Shown piece after piece: positions 61,872 through 64,000 of a stretch of 64,000 bases of DNA. How positions within the stretch are numbered: the first letter of the stretch is position 1; each line of letters starts with the position of its first letter. The translations under genes and the position numbers were made by a program. This stretch comes from Lachancea thermotolerans CBS 6340 (Eukaryota > Ascomycota > Saccharomycetes > Saccharomycetales > Saccharomycetaceae), in the NCBI RefSeq assembly GCF_000142805.1, contig NC_013079.1:806001-870000 (forward strand). The letters run 5' to 3'. The notes below the pieces were generated by a model that was not told where the DNA came from, ran no database searches, and worked only from the letters and a program-made list of their open reading frames with translations.

Positions 61872-63572
61872 TTAGACCGAAATACCTTTGGAAGTGGAAA
61901 TCTCCATAGGTACCGACTTTTGAGACCTCTCTTTTCCTTCTTCCTCTTCTTCCTCTTCTTGCTCCTCTTCTTGTTCTCTATCTTCCTCTTCTTCATCGCC
62001 TGCTCCCATTATTATCCAGTCTTCGAAACCGTCATCCCAAACTTTTGACAGCTTCTCATCTGCAACCAAAGCATTGTGCTTGCTAGTAATGTTTTTGAAC
62101 CGCTTATACTCTTTATCAGTCAAGAGGCAGGAGTCCAGCGCCTCGCTGAGTAGCTTCTCATTGATATCCAAGCCAATAAAGACCAACTCATTGCGGCGGT
62201 CGCCAAACTCACCTTCATAGTCCTTCTTTACAAGTTCCAAAGCTTCTTCAGGGACATCTTCAAGGCCAGAGACCGCAAACCATGGCAGTCCACCATTCAA
62301 AGTTAACATCGGACCCGCGCTTGACCACTCTCCCCGGACTACGAATCTTGTTGCTAGCCAGAAGAAACCTTTGGAGCGCAGAAGTTTTCCGAAAGGTGAG
62401 TTAGCCCTGTTCTTGTTAATTTCCTCTTCAGTGTATTCTTCTCCTTCTTCCTCCTCTTTTTCTTCGCCGTCACGGGCGCCTTCATCAACCTCTGCTTCCA
62501 TTTCTGAGTCTGCCTCGGACTCTGAGCTCTGCTCTTCGGATTCTTCCTCATCGTCTTCCTCTTCTTCGTCCATGCCAGCAGCACCGGCCTGCTCTATAAC
62601 GAAGAATTTATCTCTAATAAGATCGTAAAGCCTTTCTGGATGAAAAGGCCTTCTTCTGCGGTAGACAAAGTTGTTGACACCATACTCTTCCGTCTCAGGT
62701 TTTGGAGTTAGCACGCTGCTACCTTTGTTTCCGAAGCCGTCCCTCACAGTCATCTCATTGATGCTTTGCAGCCACCCGGCGGATAATGAGGCCTTCTCGA
62801 AGTCATGGAGCTTCGTATCAAGAATAGAGCTTAGGGGCACATTGCAGTAGTCAGTAGCAATAACCTTAGCCACAGGATTGAGAATCTTGACCATCTTCTT
62901 GATCTCCTTCAACTTCTTTTTTGAAACCATGGACTTCTTGTTGACAATAATAACGTCGGAGAACTCAATTTGGTCAACCATCAAATCTGTGATGGTACGC
63001 TCAGCCTCACCCTGTCCGTTTTCGCCCCACCGGTCTGCAAGGAACTCGGTAGTTTGTATGTTGGACAAAAAGTTCAATGCGTCAATGACGGTAACGCATG
63101 TATCGAGCTTGGCTATTGCTTGAAGTCCACCCATATCAGAAACCTTTCTCAGTAGCTTTTCCTCGTTTTCCGGGATACCACCTGGCGTTTCTAGCAAAAT
63201 ATCAGAAAACTCGACAGAGAACGTCTCTGCCACTTGCATTGGCTCTGCGATACCAGTCGACTCGATCACAATGTAGTCAAACTCGCCACGCTCCCCAATG
63301 CCTACAAGCTCTTCGAGCAAGTCACCACGAAGGGTGCAACAAATACAGCCGTTCTGCAGTTCAATGAGTTTTTCTTCTTTTTGACAGACGTTGTGAGCCT
63401 GAACTAGTGACGAGTCTATGTTCAACTCCGACATGTCGTTGATGATCACGGCAATTTTGAAACCATGGTTAGTCGTCAAAATCTTCTCCAGCAGTGTGGT
63501 TTTGCCTGAACCCAGAAATCCCGAGAGCAGGGTGATTGGAATCGCTTTTGAGACTTTTTTGTCCGACGTCAT
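61872..63572 (-). CDS. ZNG1: Zinc chaperone GTPase of the COG0523/CobW family (Zng1-like)
   Basis: GTPase that delivers zinc to methionine aminopeptidase in the eukaryotic ZNG1 family; the yeast counterpart is YNR029C. The 566-residue protein has Walker A GFLGSGKT (18-25), the metal-binding CICC (76-79) within NGCICCTLRGDL, and ESTGIAEP. An NKxS-type base-recognition segment (IIVNKKSMVS) follows. The C-terminal CobW domain has WFAVSG and ELVFIGLDINE. It is well over 100 residues longer than the yeast protein because of an acidic insertion (DEEEEDDEEESEEQSS and on, about 345-390) and an acidic tail (about 525-550). The start codon is a clear ATG. Confidence 0.88.
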   Translation of the reverse strand: MTSDKKVSKAIPITLLSGFLGSGKTTLLEKILTTNHGFKIAVIINDMSELNIDSSLVQAHNVCQKEEKLIELQNGCICCTLRGDLLEELVGIGERGEFDYIVIESTGIAEPMQVAETFSVEFSDILLETPGGIPENEEKLLRKVSDMGGLQAIAKLDTCVTVIDALNFLSNIQTTEFLADRWGENGQGEAERTITDLMVDQIEFSDVIIVNKKSMVSKKKLKEIKKMVKILNPVAKVIATDYCNVPLSSILDTKLHDFEKASLSAGWLQSINEMTVRDGFGNKGSSVLTPKPETEEYGVNNFVYRRRRPFHPERLYDLIRDKFFVIEQAGAAGMDEEEEDDEEESEEQSSESEADSEMEAEVDEGARDGEEKEEEEGEEYTEEEINKNRANSPFGKLLRSKGFFWLATRFVVRGEWSSAGPMLTLNGGLPWFAVSGLEDVPEEALELVKKDYEGEFGDRRNELVFIGLDINEKLLSEALDSCLLTDKEYKRFKNITSKHNALVADEKLSKVWDDGFEDWIIMGAGDEEEEDREQEEEQEEEEEEEGKERSQKSVPMEISTSKGISV

Positions 63573-63954
63573 CGTAGTGGGGTAGTGGTTGTGGTCGCGA
63601 GAACACGCCTGAGATCCATAACCGAATACACTGTCCCTCTTATACGCGTATTCTGTAATACTGGTTCTTCCACTGTAACCTCTTCAGTACGCAGTATGCT
63701 GCCAAACCTGATGTCGTTACAACTAACCTTCAGGGTAGAACTCTCAATCATTGGACATGCATGAAAAAAACAGTAAAACTCATATCGGGTTTAGCAACGA
63801 AGGACACGAAAAATCGGCAGCTGTTTTCTCACTATTTCTTGTCTTTAAGACAACATGAATTCAACCTGCCAAGAATTTACTACAGGGCTTGGCGCCGAAC
63901 TGTCTGTTCGCTCTGTCGTTGCGATAAATATGCTACAGCCGCATCGTACACACG
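63573..63954. other. Upstream region of ZNG1
   Basis: A 382 bp spacer, size typical of a divergent promoter. A 65-codon ATG frame (63761-63958, plus) overlaps it and resembles nothing known to me. TTACGCGTATT-like and AT-rich stretches only. Confidence 0.4.
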
Positions 63955-64000
63955 ATGAAAATTGCATCTTGCTTGTCACTACTACTTTATCTGACATTTT
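63955..64000 (+). CDS. Possible start of a secreted or membrane protein gene, cut by window edge
   Basis: An ATG at 63955 opens a frame MKIASCLSLLLYLTF that continues off the window. It reads like a signal peptide or first membrane helix, and its distance from ZNG1 suits a divergent gene. Only 15 codons are visible, so this may be chance. Confidence 0.3.
   Translation, partial: MKIASCLSLLLYLTF

Overview
The window is nuclear DNA of a budding yeast (Saccharomycetaceae) that split off before the whole-genome duplication. By eye it fits a Lachancea-like species best: roughly 45-47% GC, compact, standard code, one copy of genes that are duplicated in Saccharomyces cerevisiae, and no transposons. 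The main evidence is gene order. The genes alternate between pairs of S. cerevisiae duplicated blocks in single file, as expected of an unduplicated ancestor. Gene names come from recognising the proteins from memory; no database was searched.

Region 1 (about 1.4-30.2 kb) interleaves S. cerevisiae chromosome XV left arm (WRS1, COQ3, HMI1, RFC4, TRM10, YPQ1, SPO21, MSH2, HAL9, MPD2) with chromosome IV (RIB3, VPS60, VPS72, VPS52) and chromosome II (ARA1, TBS1 as the partner of HAL9, APD1). Many pairs are convergent with gaps of only 36-46 bp. A GC-rich island (about 60-70% in sampled lines) runs from the 3' half of MSH2 through ARA1 into the 3' end of HAL9.

Region 2 (about 30.5-39.4 kb) is the accessory part. 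It holds a Zn2Cys6 regulator of the YRR1/YRM1 drug-resistance family, divergent from two tandem 14-TM major facilitator transporters of the VBA/AZR1 type, then a class II aldolase/adducin-fold protein. In S. cerevisiae YRR1 lies directly beside DDP1; here three genes sit between them.

Region 3 (about 40.0-61.2 kb) interleaves S. cerevisiae chromosome XV right arm (DDP1, GET4, SEY1, SWT1, GLN4, LCB4) with chromosome XII (NEJ1, RPS28B, RED1, TMA7, YPT6, LCB5, HSP60). RED1 appears to be split by a 78-nt spliceosomal intron. NEJ1, a fast-evolving end-joining factor, is recognisable by its C-terminal KRRKFGK motif and its place near RPS28. The block ends at a synteny break, after which comes a ZNG1 (YNR029C)-type zinc chaperone GTPase with long acidic insertions, and possibly the first codons of another gene at the right edge.

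Taken together these are housekeeping genes for translation (WRS1, GLN4, RPS28, TMA7, TRM10), vesicle traffic and ER shape (VPS60, VPS52, YPT6, GET4, SEY1), DNA replication, repair and meiosis (RFC4, MSH2, NEJ1, RED1, SPO21) and mitochondrial function (COQ3, HMI1, HSP60), plus one small regulator-transporter cluster. No tRNA, snoRNA, LTR, other transposon, CRISPR array or convincing centromere was seen. Many open frames in the window begin at TTG or GTG; start codons given here are the first supported ATG.
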